64,000 nucleotides of DNA from positions 62,001 through 126,000 of the forward strand of contig JAAYDI010000028.1 in assembly GCA_012729315.1 (NCBI GenBank), given 5' to 3'. Source of the DNA: Planctomycetaceae bacterium (GTDB taxonomy: Bacteria; Planctomycetota; Planctomycetia; Pirellulales; Pirellulaceae). This document shows, one piece after another, positions 20,038 to 28,671 of the stretch; the first letter of the stretch is position 1; each line of letters opens with the position of its first letter. The notes below the pieces were generated by a model, which searched no databases, was not told where the DNA came from, and saw only the letters and a list, made by a program, of their open reading frames with translations. The position numbers were made by a program, and so were the translations under genes.

Positions 20038-20732
20038 TGCAGTGCGTTCCGCAGGTCGTAGCGGGTGGCGCGCGAGTACTCCATGTCCAGCCAGACGATG
20101 CTTCCGTCGGCGTCGAGCAGGTATGTGCGCGGCAGCTTGCGGCTGGCGACCTGCGCGAAGTATGCCCCGTCTGCATCCAGCAGGCACAGCATGTCCTGGC
20201 CGTTGTCTCGGCACAACTGCGCGTAGTCGGTGGGAGCAGCCCCCACGTGTATCGCCACGACCTGCACCCCCTCATCGGCCAACGGTACCAGCTCGTTCTG
20301 CATCTCCTGGAACTGATCCAGTCCGTAGGGATTGTCGGCACTCCAGAAGACGACCGCGGTCAGTTTCCGGCCGCGCGTCTCGGTCAATGCACGCGGGGTA
20401 CCGTCCACGTCCGGGAGCGATCCGGCAGGCAGGCGATCCCCCAGAAAGACCAGGCACGACGCGCGATGTTCCTGGCTGAATGCCAGGACGGGCGCATGGA
20501 TTTCGTGCGCGGCGGGGGGTATTTTGGCCGCGGCGGCTCGTTCCTTCGACTTGGCCGCTGAGCGCCGCGCGTACTGCCGGGACAGCTGCCGCAGCGGATC
20601 GCGTCCGTCGTCGCCTGCCTGTGCTGCGCCGGCGGCAGCGGGTTGGGCAGGTGCCTCCTGTGCAAACGCTACCAGGACAACCGGCAGCAGGACGAAGAGT
20701 GCGAAGCGCGACAGGGTACTCCGAGTTACCAT
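20019..20732 (-). CDS. Exported thioredoxin-fold (AhpC/TSA-like) protein lacking CXXC
   Basis: 237 residues from the ATG at 20732. A signal peptide (MVTRSTLSRFALFVLLPVVL, cleavage near APAQP) is followed by an Ala/Lys-rich helix and then a redoxin domain: LPAGSLPDVDGTPRALTETR, KLTAVVFWSADNPYGLDQFQ, VQVVAIHVGAAPTDYAQLCR, and LPRTYLLDADGSIVWLDMEY. In active thioredoxin-like proteins the FW is followed by a CxxC or Thr-x-x-Cys. Here it reads SADNPYG, so the redox cysteine is missing. The cis-proline LPRTYLLD is kept. This suggests a binding or structural role. It lies next to aspS on the same strand, three bases downstream. Confidence 0.75.
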   Translation of the reverse strand: MVTRSTLSRFALFVLLPVVLVAFAQEAPAQPAAAGAAQAGDDGRDPLRQLSRQYARRSAAKSKERAAAAKIPPAAHEIHAPVLAFSQEHRASCLVFLGDRLPAGSLPDVDGTPRALTETRGRKLTAVVFWSADNPYGLDQFQEMQNELVPLADEGVQVVAIHVGAAPTDYAQLCRDNGQDMLCLLDADGAYFAQVASRKLPRTYLLDADGSIVWLDMEYSRATRYDLRNALHYFLQR

Positions 20733-20855
20733 AGCGATATCCGTTGGGAAGTGAATCGAGTCGGTCCTGCACCCCAGTTTGCCGCGTTGACTGGTATTCG
20801 TCAACGCCAGACTGCCGGAGCGTGCCGGTGCCGGGCGGGGTGGCGACGGCAATTG

Positions 20856-22631
20856 TTACGGCTCGGGTTTCTTGATGGTCAGACCCAGCTCCTGCAGCTG
20901 GCGATCGTCGACCTCGCCCGGCGCCTCGGTCATCATGTCCATCGCCCGTTGCGTCTTGGGGAACGCGATGCAGTCGCGGATGTTGTCGAGTCTGGCGAAC
21001 AGCATCACGATCCGATCGATGCCGAGTGCAATGCCGCCGTGCGGCGGCGCCCCGTACTGCAGCGCGTCGAGCAGGAACCCGAACCGTTCGCGCGCCATCT
21101 GGGGATCGATGCCCAGCAGATCGAACACTTTCTGCTGCGTCCGGGAATCGTGGATTCGGATCGTGCCACCTCCGGCCTCGTAACCGTTGATCACCAGATC
21201 GTAGGCCTGGGCGCGACACTGTCCCGGGTCGGAGTCCAGCAGGGTCAGGTCCTGCGGGCGGGGGGAGGTGAACGGATGATGCATCGCATCCCACCGCTGC
21301 TCCTCCTTGTCGAACTCGAACATGGGGAATTCGACCACCCAGGAGAAATGCATCTGCTGTGGGTCGTAGAGCTTCAGTTCCGCTCCCAGCCGTTTGCGCA
21401 GGCCGTGCAGCGCTTTGCAGGTCACCTCCCAGGTATCGGCCACGAACAGCAGCAGATCACCGGGCTCGGCCGCCATGCGTTGAGCGATTTGCGCGAGCAT
21501 TTCCGCCGTGAAATTCTTGGCGACGGAGGACTCCAGTTGTCCCTCGTCCGTCACACGGAACCAGACCAGTCCCTGGGCGGCGAAATCCTGCTTGACGTAC
21601 TCGGTCAGTTCGTCGATCCGTTTGCGCGAGAAGCGGGCCGCCGTCCGCGGCACCCGCAGGCCGCGGACGAAGTCGCCGCGGTGCGCGGCGCTCTGGAAGA
21701 CCCGGAACTCGCAGGCGGCCGCCAGATCCGTACAGTCGACAATCTCCAGGGCGAACCGCCGATCGGGCGCGTCGTGCCCGAACCGCCGCATGGCTTCGTC
21801 ATAGGTGATCCGGGGCAGCGGCAGTGGCACCTCCAATCCCAGGATCTCCCGGGCCAGGCGGGCCACCAACCCGTCGATCATGGCGATCACATCTTCGGCA
21901 GTGACAAACGCCATCTCCAGGTCGAGTTGCGTGAACTCCGGTTGACGATCCGCGCGCAGGTCTTCATCGCGGAAACAGCGCGCGACCTGCACGTAGCGGT
22001 CGTAGCCGGCCACCATCAGGATCTGCTTGTACAGCTGGGGCGACTGCGGCAGCGCGTAGAACTTGCCGCGCTGCACGCGGCTGGGCACCAGATAGTCGCG
22101 CGCACCTTCCGGCGTGCTCCGCCCCAGCATGGGCGTTTCCACGTCAATGAAACCATGTTCCGCGCAATAGTCCCGCATGACCTTGACGATGCGGCCGCGC
22201 AGCAGCATCGTGCGCTGCATCTCCGGACGGCGCAGATCCAGGTAGCGATACCGCAGCCGCAGGTCTTCCCCGGGTACCTCCTGCTGCGACGGTGTGAACG
22301 GCGGCGGGACACAGGTGTTGAGCACCTCCAGTTGCTGCGCCCGCAACTCGATCTCCCCGGTCGCGAGCTTGCTGTTGACCGTCCCCTCCGGCCGCGGCGC
22401 CACCGTGCCCGTCACACGCACTACATACTCGTTGCGCAGCCGGCTGACCGAGTCCACCAGCTGCGGGCCAGCCTCCGGGGCGGCCACGACCTGCGTCTTG
22501 CCGTAACGGTCGCGCAGATCGACAAACACCGCCCCCCCGTGGTCGCGCAGTGTGTCGACCCACCCACAGAGCGTGACCTCCTGACCAACGTGCTCCATTC
22601 CTAACTCGCCACATGTGTGCGTGCGTAACAC
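20856..22631 (-). CDS. aspS: Aspartyl-tRNA synthetase
   Basis: Charges tRNA-Asp (or both Asp and Asn in bacteria lacking AsnRS). 591 residues, the bacterial length with a GAD insertion. It begins with a GTG at 22631 (MLRTHTCGELGMEHVGQEVT); an ATG at residue 12 is later but the family normally starts with this segment. Class II motifs are visible: EDLRLRYRYLDLRR, MLRGRIVKVMRDYCAEHGFI, FIDVETPMLGRSTPEGARDY, CFRDEDLRADRQPEFTQLDL, and motif 3 GIALGIDRIVMLF near the C-terminus. It reads toward the redoxin gene. Confidence 0.96.
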   Translation of the reverse strand: MLRTHTCGELGMEHVGQEVTLCGWVDTLRDHGGAVFVDLRDRYGKTQVVAAPEAGPQLVDSVSRLRNEYVVRVTGTVAPRPEGTVNSKLATGEIELRAQQLEVLNTCVPPPFTPSQQEVPGEDLRLRYRYLDLRRPEMQRTMLLRGRIVKVMRDYCAEHGFIDVETPMLGRSTPEGARDYLVPSRVQRGKFYALPQSPQLYKQILMVAGYDRYVQVARCFRDEDLRADRQPEFTQLDLEMAFVTAEDVIAMIDGLVARLAREILGLEVPLPLPRITYDEAMRRFGHDAPDRRFALEIVDCTDLAAACEFRVFQSAAHRGDFVRGLRVPRTAARFSRKRIDELTEYVKQDFAAQGLVWFRVTDEGQLESSVAKNFTAEMLAQIAQRMAAEPGDLLLFVADTWEVTCKALHGLRKRLGAELKLYDPQQMHFSWVVEFPMFEFDKEEQRWDAMHHPFTSPRPQDLTLLDSDPGQCRAQAYDLVINGYEAGGGTIRIHDSRTQQKVFDLLGIDPQMARERFGFLLDALQYGAPPHGGIALGIDRIVMLFARLDNIRDCIAFPKTQRAMDMMTEAPGEVDDRQLQELGLTIKKPEP

Positions 22632-22952
22632 GAGTCGAATTCCTTTGGCTCAAGTTCCTTTGACTCAAGGCGACGTGCCCCGGTGGTGGCGGCAGATCCG
22701 CTGACGGCCCGCCCGGCTACGTCTTCAATCTACGTTGCATTCCCATCCCGCAAGGCCGGCTCTCCCGCAGACGGGCCGGAAAAGACGGCCCGAAATCCGA
22801 AGAAGCCGGCATTCTAGAGACATCGGTCCCCCGCTGGTAGATCCACTCCGCCCAAGTCGGCGCGTGGCCTGACGGGGAGCGGGCGACCGGCCGCACCGGG
22901 CGGCATCCGGGTCCCGGTCCTCCGGCAGGCGTCTGGGCAGGCCGCGCGTCAG
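22632..22952. other. Intergenic region between miaA and aspS
   Basis: 321 bp between two minus-strand genes, holding the aspS leader and probably its promoter. I see no gene, T-box-like structure or clear terminator. Confidence 0.45.
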
Positions 22953-23921
22953 TCAGGCTCCATCGCAGCCGGGCGGCCGTCCCACCGCATCCTGCTTTCC
23001 CAGGTCCAGCACCCGGCGGGCGATCTCGGCCGCCTCGATCTCCGCGTCCTGATCGATCCGCCGGCACTCGCTGAGGCTGCGAAACCAGGTCTCCTGCCGC
23101 CGCGCAAACTGGTGCGTTCGCACGCGGACCCGCCGCACCGCCTCCTCCCGAGACAGGTCCCCCTGAAGGTACGCGATCACCTCGCGATAGCCCACGGCTT
23201 GCGCGGCCGTGCGTCCGAGGACCCCGAACCGGTCCAGCAGACCCCGGACTTCGTCCACCAGCCCCTCGGCAAACATCCGCTCGACGCGCGCGTCGATCCG
23301 CTGATGCAGGACGGCGCGCGGCCAGCCCAGGACGAACACGCGGCAGCGGTCGCCCGGCACCCCTTCGTCGAACTGCAACTGCTGGTGGCTGATCGGCGTC
23401 CCGGTGATCTTGTACACTTCCAATGCGCGGATGATGCGGCGGACGTCGTGTTGGTGGAGTTTAGCGGCCGACAGGGGATCGACCAGCGCCAGCCGTTCGT
23501 GGAGCGCTTCGATCCCCACACGGCGGGCCTCCTCCTCCACCGCCTGGCGAAACTGCCAGTCGGCCGGAGGCCCCTGATAGATCCCGCGGAGCATCGCCTT
23601 GAGATACATCGGTGTGCCGCCGACAAACAGCACCTCACGCCCGGCACGACGAATCTCCGCAATCTTCTGGTGGGCCGCCTGCACATAGTTCGATACGCTG
23701 AACTCCTGGTCCGGGTCCAGAATGTCAATCAGATGGTGCGGTACGATCTGCTGCTGGTCAGCACCCGGCTTGGCCGTGCCGATGTCCATCCCGCGGTAGA
23801 CGGCCATCGAGTCGAGCGAAATAATCTCCGCCTGGAGGAGCCGGGCCAGTTCCAGCCCGACGCGGGTCTTGCCCGCCGCCGTCGGGCCGGTGAGGTACCA
23901 GCAGTCCAGTGCCGGAGGCAT
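22953..23921 (-). CDS. miaA: tRNA dimethylallyltransferase
   Basis: Adds dimethylallyl to adenosine 37 of tRNAs reading codons that start with U. From the ATG at 23921 it is 322 residues, the usual size. Motifs: YLTGPTAAGKTRVGLELARL (P-loop), ISLDSMAVYRGMDIGTAKPG (the conserved DS-VYRxMDIGTAK element), VPHHLIDILDPDQEFSVSNY, and EVLFVGGTPMYLKAMLRGIY. The C-terminal part has ARVERMFAEGLVDEVRGL and AVGYREVIAYLQGD, then RRQETWFRSL. Codons upstream of 23921 are in frame but unlike the family. Confidence 0.96.
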   Translation of the reverse strand: MPPALDCWYLTGPTAAGKTRVGLELARLLQAEIISLDSMAVYRGMDIGTAKPGADQQQIVPHHLIDILDPDQEFSVSNYVQAAHQKIAEIRRAGREVLFVGGTPMYLKAMLRGIYQGPPADWQFRQAVEEEARRVGIEALHERLALVDPLSAAKLHQHDVRRIIRALEVYKITGTPISHQQLQFDEGVPGDRCRVFVLGWPRAVLHQRIDARVERMFAEGLVDEVRGLLDRFGVLGRTAAQAVGYREVIAYLQGDLSREEAVRRVRVRTHQFARRQETWFRSLSECRRIDQDAEIEAAEIARRVLDLGKQDAVGRPPGCDGA

Positions 23922-24256
23922 GGAACCGAAATCAGCCGGCCCAGGGGCAGCCGCGTTACGCCCGAAATCTGACGACACCTGTGCGCACTCAACCAGTGGT
24001 ACTGCGATGGGGCCACACTGCCCCGGAAGGTGCGGTGGCCCGGCCGCTCGCCCGCCGCGCTGCCACTGCACGTCGTGACGGTCCACAGCATAGGCGAAAC
24101 CGCGCTGCGCGACCACCGCCCGTGGTAGCCTCGGGAGCGGGGGTACGTGACGCGGGGGGACGGCGACCTGCGATTGTCGATGGCTCGGTCAACACCTACG
24201 ATGAGCAGGCAACGCATGCGGACCCGACCGAGTCGTCCCCGAACAGGGCTTAGGCC
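23922..24256. other. Divergent intergenic region miaA / hisE
   Basis: 335 bp presumably holding both promoters. No clear gene, terminator or regulatory fold was seen. Confidence 0.45.
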
Positions 24257-24592
24257 ATGAGTGAGCAACCGACTGTCCTGGAGCGGCTGGTGGCAGTGAT
24301 TCGCGATCGCCAGGCGAATCCGCCCGCGCGATCGTATACCACGAGCCTGTTTGCGGGAGGCGTGGAGAAGATCGGGGCCAAGATCATGGAAGAGGCGGCA
24401 GAAGTGGTGGAAGCGGCGGCCGAGCCGGGCCCGGCCGGCCATGCCCACCTCGTACACGAGGCGGCCGATCTGATCTACCATCTGCTGGTGCTGCTGCGGT
24501 TCGGCGGCGTGGAGTGGTCGGAGGTCGAGCTGGAGCTGGCCCGCCGCTTCGGGGTCAGTGGCCTGGATGAGAAGGCGGCCCGCACGCCGTAG
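24257..24592 (+). CDS. hisE: Phosphoribosyl-ATP pyrophosphatase
   Basis: Second step of histidine synthesis, hydrolysing PR-ATP to PR-AMP. The 111-residue protein is a stand-alone HisE, not fused to HisI. The all-alpha MazG-like core is visible: RSYTTSLFAGGVEKIGAKIM, EEAAEVVEAAAEPG, and LVHEAADLIYHLLVLLRFGG. The metal-binding EE...E and D residues are intact. It lies 103 bp upstream of hisG on the same strand, so the first two steps are clustered here. Confidence 0.95.
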   Translation: MSEQPTVLERLVAVIRDRQANPPARSYTTSLFAGGVEKIGAKIMEEAAEVVEAAAEPGPAGHAHLVHEAADLIYHLLVLLRFGGVEWSEVELELARRFGVSGLDEKAARTP

Positions 24593-24695
24593 CACGACCG
24601 GACGCCACCACGTGGCGCCCCGCATCCATCTTTCCTTTCTTCACCTGAACAGGCCCTAAAGGCAGGCAGGCTGGCAGACAGGCAGGAGCCCTATC

Positions 24696-25547
24696 ATGAA
24701 CAAACTGCGAATCGGGTTGCCCAGCAAGGGGCGGCTGGCCGAACAGGCCGAAGAACTGTTCAAACAGGCGGGACTCAGCTTTCGCCGGCAACCGCGGAGC
24801 CTGTTCGCGCTGGTTGGCGAGCTGCCGATCGAGGTGACGTTTCTGCGGACCGAAGATATCCCCGTGTTGTGCGCCGAAGGGGCCATCGACATGGGCGTCA
24901 CCGGCAGCGATCTGGTGGCTGAGAGCGGTTCCGATCTGGTCACGCGCATGAGCCTCGGGGTAGGCAAGTGCCGCCTGGCGGTGTGCGTGCCGGAGGACAG
25001 CCACATTCGGGCCCCGGCCGAACTCAGCGGATGCCGCGTGGCCACCAGTTTCCCGCGTGTCACGGCGCAGTACCTGCGCCGCCACGTGTCGCAGGTGCAC
25101 CTGGTGCCCCTGTCGGGATCGGTCGAGATCATGGTGGCGCTGGGCGTTGCCGAGGCGATCGTCGACCTGGTGGAGACCGGCAGCACGCTGGCCGCCAACC
25201 AGCTGCGGGTGCTCGACGAAATCGGCCGCTACGAAACCGTGCTGATCCAGAACCGCCAGCCCCGCGACCCCGAGATGGCCGATCGCGTGGCCCGCCGACT
25301 CGAAGGAATCGTCATCGCCCGCAGCTATTCGCTGCTGGAATACAACATTCCGCGCAACAAGCTGAGTGAGGCGGAACGCGTCACCCCCGGGTTCAACTCC
25401 CCGACCGTCAGCGCGCTGGAAGATCCCGCCTGGTGCGCCGTGCGTGCCATGGTCCGCCGCAGCGAGGTGATGCAGGTCATGGAGCAGCTCGAAGAGGTGG
25501 GCGCTTCGGCCATCCTCGAGATACCCATCAGCAATTGCCGGTTGTGA
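24696..25547 (+). CDS. hisG: ATP phosphoribosyltransferase, long form
   Basis: First and feedback-regulated step of histidine synthesis: ATP + PRPP to PR-ATP. At 283 residues it is the long (HisG-L) form. It starts MNKLRIGLPSKGRLAEQAEE. The PRPP-binding region is GVAEAIVDLVETGSTLAANQ. The C-terminal about 75 residues (ARSYSLLEYNIPRNKLSEAE, then VTPGFNSPTVSALEDPAWCA and EVGASAILEIPISNCRL) are the regulatory ACT-like domain that binds histidine, so no HisZ is needed. It is convergent with pssA. Confidence 0.96.
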   Translation: MNKLRIGLPSKGRLAEQAEELFKQAGLSFRRQPRSLFALVGELPIEVTFLRTEDIPVLCAEGAIDMGVTGSDLVAESGSDLVTRMSLGVGKCRLAVCVPEDSHIRAPAELSGCRVATSFPRVTAQYLRRHVSQVHLVPLSGSVEIMVALGVAEAIVDLVETGSTLAANQLRVLDEIGRYETVLIQNRQPRDPEMADRVARRLEGIVIARSYSLLEYNIPRNKLSEAERVTPGFNSPTVSALEDPAWCAVRAMVRRSEVMQVMEQLEEVGASAILEIPISNCRL

Positions 25548-25647
25548 GGCGGCAGGTGGCGAACGGGCAAGGGCCAAGACTGTGCTCCCGGCCAACGCGG
25601 CGCCTGCGGCAGGTGTGGATGCCGGTGCGCGCTGCCACACCTCCCGC

Positions 25648-26526
25648 CTACGGCCCGTCGTCCACTCCGGCGACCGCCACCGCCGGCCCGTCGCTCGCCC
25701 GAGCGTCGCTCCCCGGGTCTAGCCGCGACAGCACCCACAGCCGCAGCTGCTTGATCGGCGGCGCGAACACGAAGTAGCTGAACAGGACGGGCAGGGCGAA
25801 CTCCTTGAGCGTCACGGCAACCACCGCGGCAAACATGAGTTCCACCAGCTGCGGGAAGCTGCGGCGACGCGCCAGCGCGCTGGCCACGTGCGGATAGCGG
25901 ATGTGCGAGACCATCAGCCAGGCCAGCACACCGGTCAGTACGGGCACAATCACCATCGTCGCCGTATTGATCCGCCGGGCCCACTCCTGAGTCGATTCCG
26001 GCATCAGCACGTCCGTCAACTCGATCAGCGACGGAGTGGCGATCGCAAAGGATGCAATGGTGCCGGCTGCCATGGGGGTCGGTAACCCGGAGAAGAACGC
26101 CGTCGGCGCATGCTCGTCCTTTTGCACGTTGAACCGTGCCAGGCGGAGAATGGCACCCGCCGCATACAACGCCCCGATGCCCCACAACAGACGGCGCTGA
26201 AACACGTCACTGTACGTGAACATGATGAAGACCGGCGCCACGCCGAACGTAATCACATCGCACAAACTGTCCAGTTCCTTGCCGAACTGGCTGGTCTGCC
26301 GCATCATCCGGGCAATGTTGCCGTCGAGCATGTCGAACACCATGCCCAGAAAGATCAACAACGCAGCATAGAACGCCAGCGCGGTCTGCGAGTGGTGAGG
26401 CGCGTGGCTGGTCACCACCGTGATCGCCGCCAGGCCGCACAGGCCGTTGGCCAGCGTACAGGCGGCCGGCAGGGCGGGAAACGTGATGTGGCGGATCTTC
26501 CGGCGACGATTATTCTCAAAATGCAT
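25648..26526 (-). CDS. pssA: CDP-diacylglycerol-serine O-phosphatidyltransferase
   Basis: Integral inner-membrane enzyme making phosphatidylserine. 292 residues with about seven hydrophobic segments. The CDP-alcohol phosphotransferase motif is complete: MLDGNIARMMRQTSQFGKEL followed by DSLCD, fitting DG-x2-AR-x8-G-x3-D-x3-D. The N-terminus RRRKIRHITFPALPAACTLA followed by NGLCGLAAITV is typical of the subclass II PssA. It lies 118 bp downstream of psd on the same strand, so the two steps to phosphatidylethanolamine are neighbours. The last 30 residues are a variable Ala/Asp-rich tail. Confidence 0.93.
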   Translation of the reverse strand: MHFENNRRRKIRHITFPALPAACTLANGLCGLAAITVVTSHAPHHSQTALAFYAALLIFLGMVFDMLDGNIARMMRQTSQFGKELDSLCDVITFGVAPVFIMFTYSDVFQRRLLWGIGALYAAGAILRLARFNVQKDEHAPTAFFSGLPTPMAAGTIASFAIATPSLIELTDVLMPESTQEWARRINTATMVIVPVLTGVLAWLMVSHIRYPHVASALARRRSFPQLVELMFAAVVAVTLKEFALPVLFSYFVFAPPIKQLRLWVLSRLDPGSDARASDGPAVAVAGVDDGP

Positions 26527-26644
26527 GTGCCGAACCTGTTCCTTTCCCTAGGAGAGTTTGCCAGCGGCAGGAGGTACCGGAGCACAACGTAGCGGTGACA
26601 GCCGGAGCGTCCACAGCCGTGGGGGCCGGCCCGCGTGCTCAGCG

Positions 26645-27514
26645 CTATACGTCGCCCGTATAACGGGCCATGATGGTCGTTCCCGCCTGCACTTTCTGTC
26701 CCACCCGCACCTGAATCTCCAGCCCCGGCTCCCGCGGCAGCGTCAGTTCAGTGCGCGACCCCAGTTTGATCATCCCGAATTGACCGCCATTTGGCAAGTG
26801 TTCTCCCGGCCGGACCCAGCACACAATGCGCCGGGCGATCGCCCCGGCAATCTGCCGCACCCGCAGCGCACGCAGCGGTCCGACGGTGGTTTCCAGACGC
26901 ACCTCGAGCGCCTCGTTTTCCTGGGTGGCCCGCGCCCGGAGGGCGTTGAGAAACTTGCCGGGCCGATAGGTCAATCCCACCACTCGACACTGCATCGGCA
27001 CACGGTTGACATGCACGTTGAATACCGACAGAAAAATGTCAAAGACGACCGCCGGCCCGCCCACGTATTCGTCATGATCCACCTCGCGTATGGAATACAC
27101 CTGCCCGTCGGCCGGCGCCACCACCACCCCGGGCTCCGCAGGCACCGAACGGGGCGGATCGCGGAAGAAGAAGAGAACGAACCCGATCAATGCCAGCGGC
27201 ACCACCGCCACCGGCCAATACAGCCAGCAGGCGATCGCCGCCACGACCAGCAGGGCACCGCCAAGAATCATGATCTCCGCCCACCCGACTCGTACAAACC
27301 CCAGACGACCGCGCCAGGCAAACCGATCGTCCTCTTCCCGCCAGGCCAGATCCCCCTGGTTCCGGTAGAACTTCAGGTCGCGCGGATCGAGAATCTCGTG
27401 GGGATACGTCCCGCCAGTCCCCAGGCGAACCTGCCGCATGCGACCCACGTAACCGGGTCGCACATGCCGCAGGTACCAGCGCCGCAACCACCCCCACGCG
27501 AGCTCACAACGCAT
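26645..27514 (-). CDS. psd: Phosphatidylserine decarboxylase proenzyme
   Basis: Decarboxylates phosphatidylserine to phosphatidylethanolamine. I start it at the ATG at 27514 (MRCELAWGWLRRWYLRHVRP), preceded by GGGAGG; an in-frame ATG at 27631 would add 39 poorly family-like residues. Two adjacent membrane helices follow (VGWAEIMILGGALLVVAAIA, VAVVPLALIGFVLFFFRDPP). The catalytic part has RSVPAEPGVVVAPADGQVYS, VFNVHVNRVPMQCRVVGLTY, and the self-cleavage site in GMIKLGSRTELTLP, where the serine after the glycine becomes the pyruvoyl group. The short form ending soon after this site is the archaeal/bacterial type. Confidence 0.92.
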   Translation of the reverse strand: MRCELAWGWLRRWYLRHVRPGYVGRMRQVRLGTGGTYPHEILDPRDLKFYRNQGDLAWREEDDRFAWRGRLGFVRVGWAEIMILGGALLVVAAIACWLYWPVAVVPLALIGFVLFFFRDPPRSVPAEPGVVVAPADGQVYSIREVDHDEYVGGPAVVFDIFLSVFNVHVNRVPMQCRVVGLTYRPGKFLNALRARATQENEALEVRLETTVGPLRALRVRQIAGAIARRIVCWVRPGEHLPNGGQFGMIKLGSRTELTLPREPGLEIQVRVGQKVQAGTTIMARYTGDV

Positions 27515-27881
27515 ACAGAACCCGCCTCCCGGCTGAATCGAACGGATCTCGGGCGGCAACGGCTCCACCGGCCGAGGTGACAAGGTCGAGCAGTGTATGG
27601 GATCCTGCGGAACGTGCGTGTGGCCGGTCATGGTTCTCTGGCGTCACTGTATCCGTGGCGTCACTACAGTTGTGGCGGGCGTGGGAGGATCGAGGGGCGT
27701 ACCGCGATGGAACGTTGCATTCTGGCTGTTGACTCGGGCGTTCGTCAAGCGAGGCGGTGCCCGCATTCCCGATGGGCATTCGCGGGTTGTCTGCAGCGGA
27801 CTCTACGGTTCCGTCAATTTGCTCTCTGCACAGCTCCGGATCAGAAACCGAAAACGCCATCAATGCAACTGACCGGGTGTG

Positions 27882-28364
27882 CTACCGCAGGTGTTCGGCC
27901 ACCAACTGCGTCACCCACTGCTTCATCGGCTGTACCGTGGCCGCGACCTCGGGGGAGAGTTGACAGTTCGCGTACTCGAAAGTGACCGCCCGCGTCGACA
28001 GCAAGACGGCCCGTGGCACCCGGCCATAGAGACCGCGCGTCCAGGCCAACAATCCCGGCGCGTCAACCGAATGCGCCATGTGACTGGCACTCGCGTCGTC
28101 GGGCTCGAGATCGCGCCGCACCACCTGCCCGACTTCGCCGTCGGTCGACGCGTCGAGAAACACAACCAGCGTGGCATCCCGCAACACTTCGGCCAGTTCC
28201 GCCGTCAGGACATGGCGGCTGAGCACTTCGACCTGCGGCGACGTGAGTTCCTCGGCAAGCTGGTCAGCCACCATCGGCCCCACTGCATCGTCGCCCCGGA
28301 TTGGGCTGCCGAAACCGATGACGACAACTTTGGGAATGACGGATGACGAGGGGGAATGACACAA
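27882..28364 (-). CDS. hoxW: Hydrogenase maturation protease (HoxW/HycI type)
   Basis: Endopeptidase that removes the C-terminal peptide of the [NiFe] large subunit after nickel insertion. The core begins KVVVIGFGSPIRGDDAVGPM, with the family motif GxGNPxxxDDGVG in variant form (GFGSPIRGDDAVG), and continues with VVFLDASTDGEVGQVV and SASHMAHSVDAPGLLAWTRG. The nickel-sensing acidic residue near the N-terminus is the first D of the GDD and the His is in SHMAHS. A TTG at 28364 gives 160 residues, the usual size. No ATG or GTG lies closer to the core. Any longer version (to 28562) would translate the 33-bp repeat as SCLGISSSVIP units. It is last in the hox operon. Confidence 0.82.
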   Translation of the reverse strand: MCHSPSSSVIPKVVVIGFGSPIRGDDAVGPMVADQLAEELTSPQVEVLSRHVLTAELAEVLRDATLVVFLDASTDGEVGQVVRRDLEPDDASASHMAHSVDAPGLLAWTRGLYGRVPRAVLLSTRAVTFEYANCQLSPEVAATVQPMKQWVTQLVAEHLR

Positions 28365-28671
28365 TGACGAGATACCCAAGCACGAAGGAATGACGGATGA
28401 CGAGATACCCAAGCACGAAGGAATGACGGATGACGAGATACCCAAGCACGAAGGAAGGGCGAAGGGCGAAGGACGAGAGGCATGTAGGGAGTTGTCAGCT
28501 GGCACCGACTCAGAAGACATCGCCTGACGGTGCCTGGCTGCATCCCTTTCGACATTCGCCATTGACTCATTCCTTCGTCCTTGGGTATCTCGTCATCCGT
28601 CATTCCTTCGTGCTTGGGTATCTCGTCATCCGTCATTCCTTCGTGCCTGGGTATCTCGTCATCCGTCATTC
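28354..28671. repeat. Two inverted arrays of a 33-bp tandem repeat (long hairpin)
   Basis: Left array 28354-28453: three units beginning GAATGACGGATGACGAG (the first is 34 bp). Right array 28573-28671: three units of the reverse complement. A 119-bp spacer, 28454-28572, separates them. The arms are nearly identical, so the minus-strand hox transcript could fold into a hairpin with a stem of about 100 bp. The right array contains the hoxH stop codon (28659-28661), and the left array contains the likely TTG start of the protease gene. A degenerate fragment of the unit also sits at 28333-28350. Confidence 0.9.

Noticed and set aside
22717-23067. Small minus-strand ORF between aspS and miaA
   Set aside because: It overlaps the 3' end of miaA in another frame and its Arg/Gly/Pro-rich product has no recognisable feature.
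27593-27985. Plus-strand ORFs between psd and the hydrogenase protease gene
   Set aside because: No ribosome site, no family similarity; they overlap the protease 3' end.
28354-28671. CRISPR array
   Set aside because: Units are directly adjacent without spacers, and the two arrays are inverted with respect to one another.
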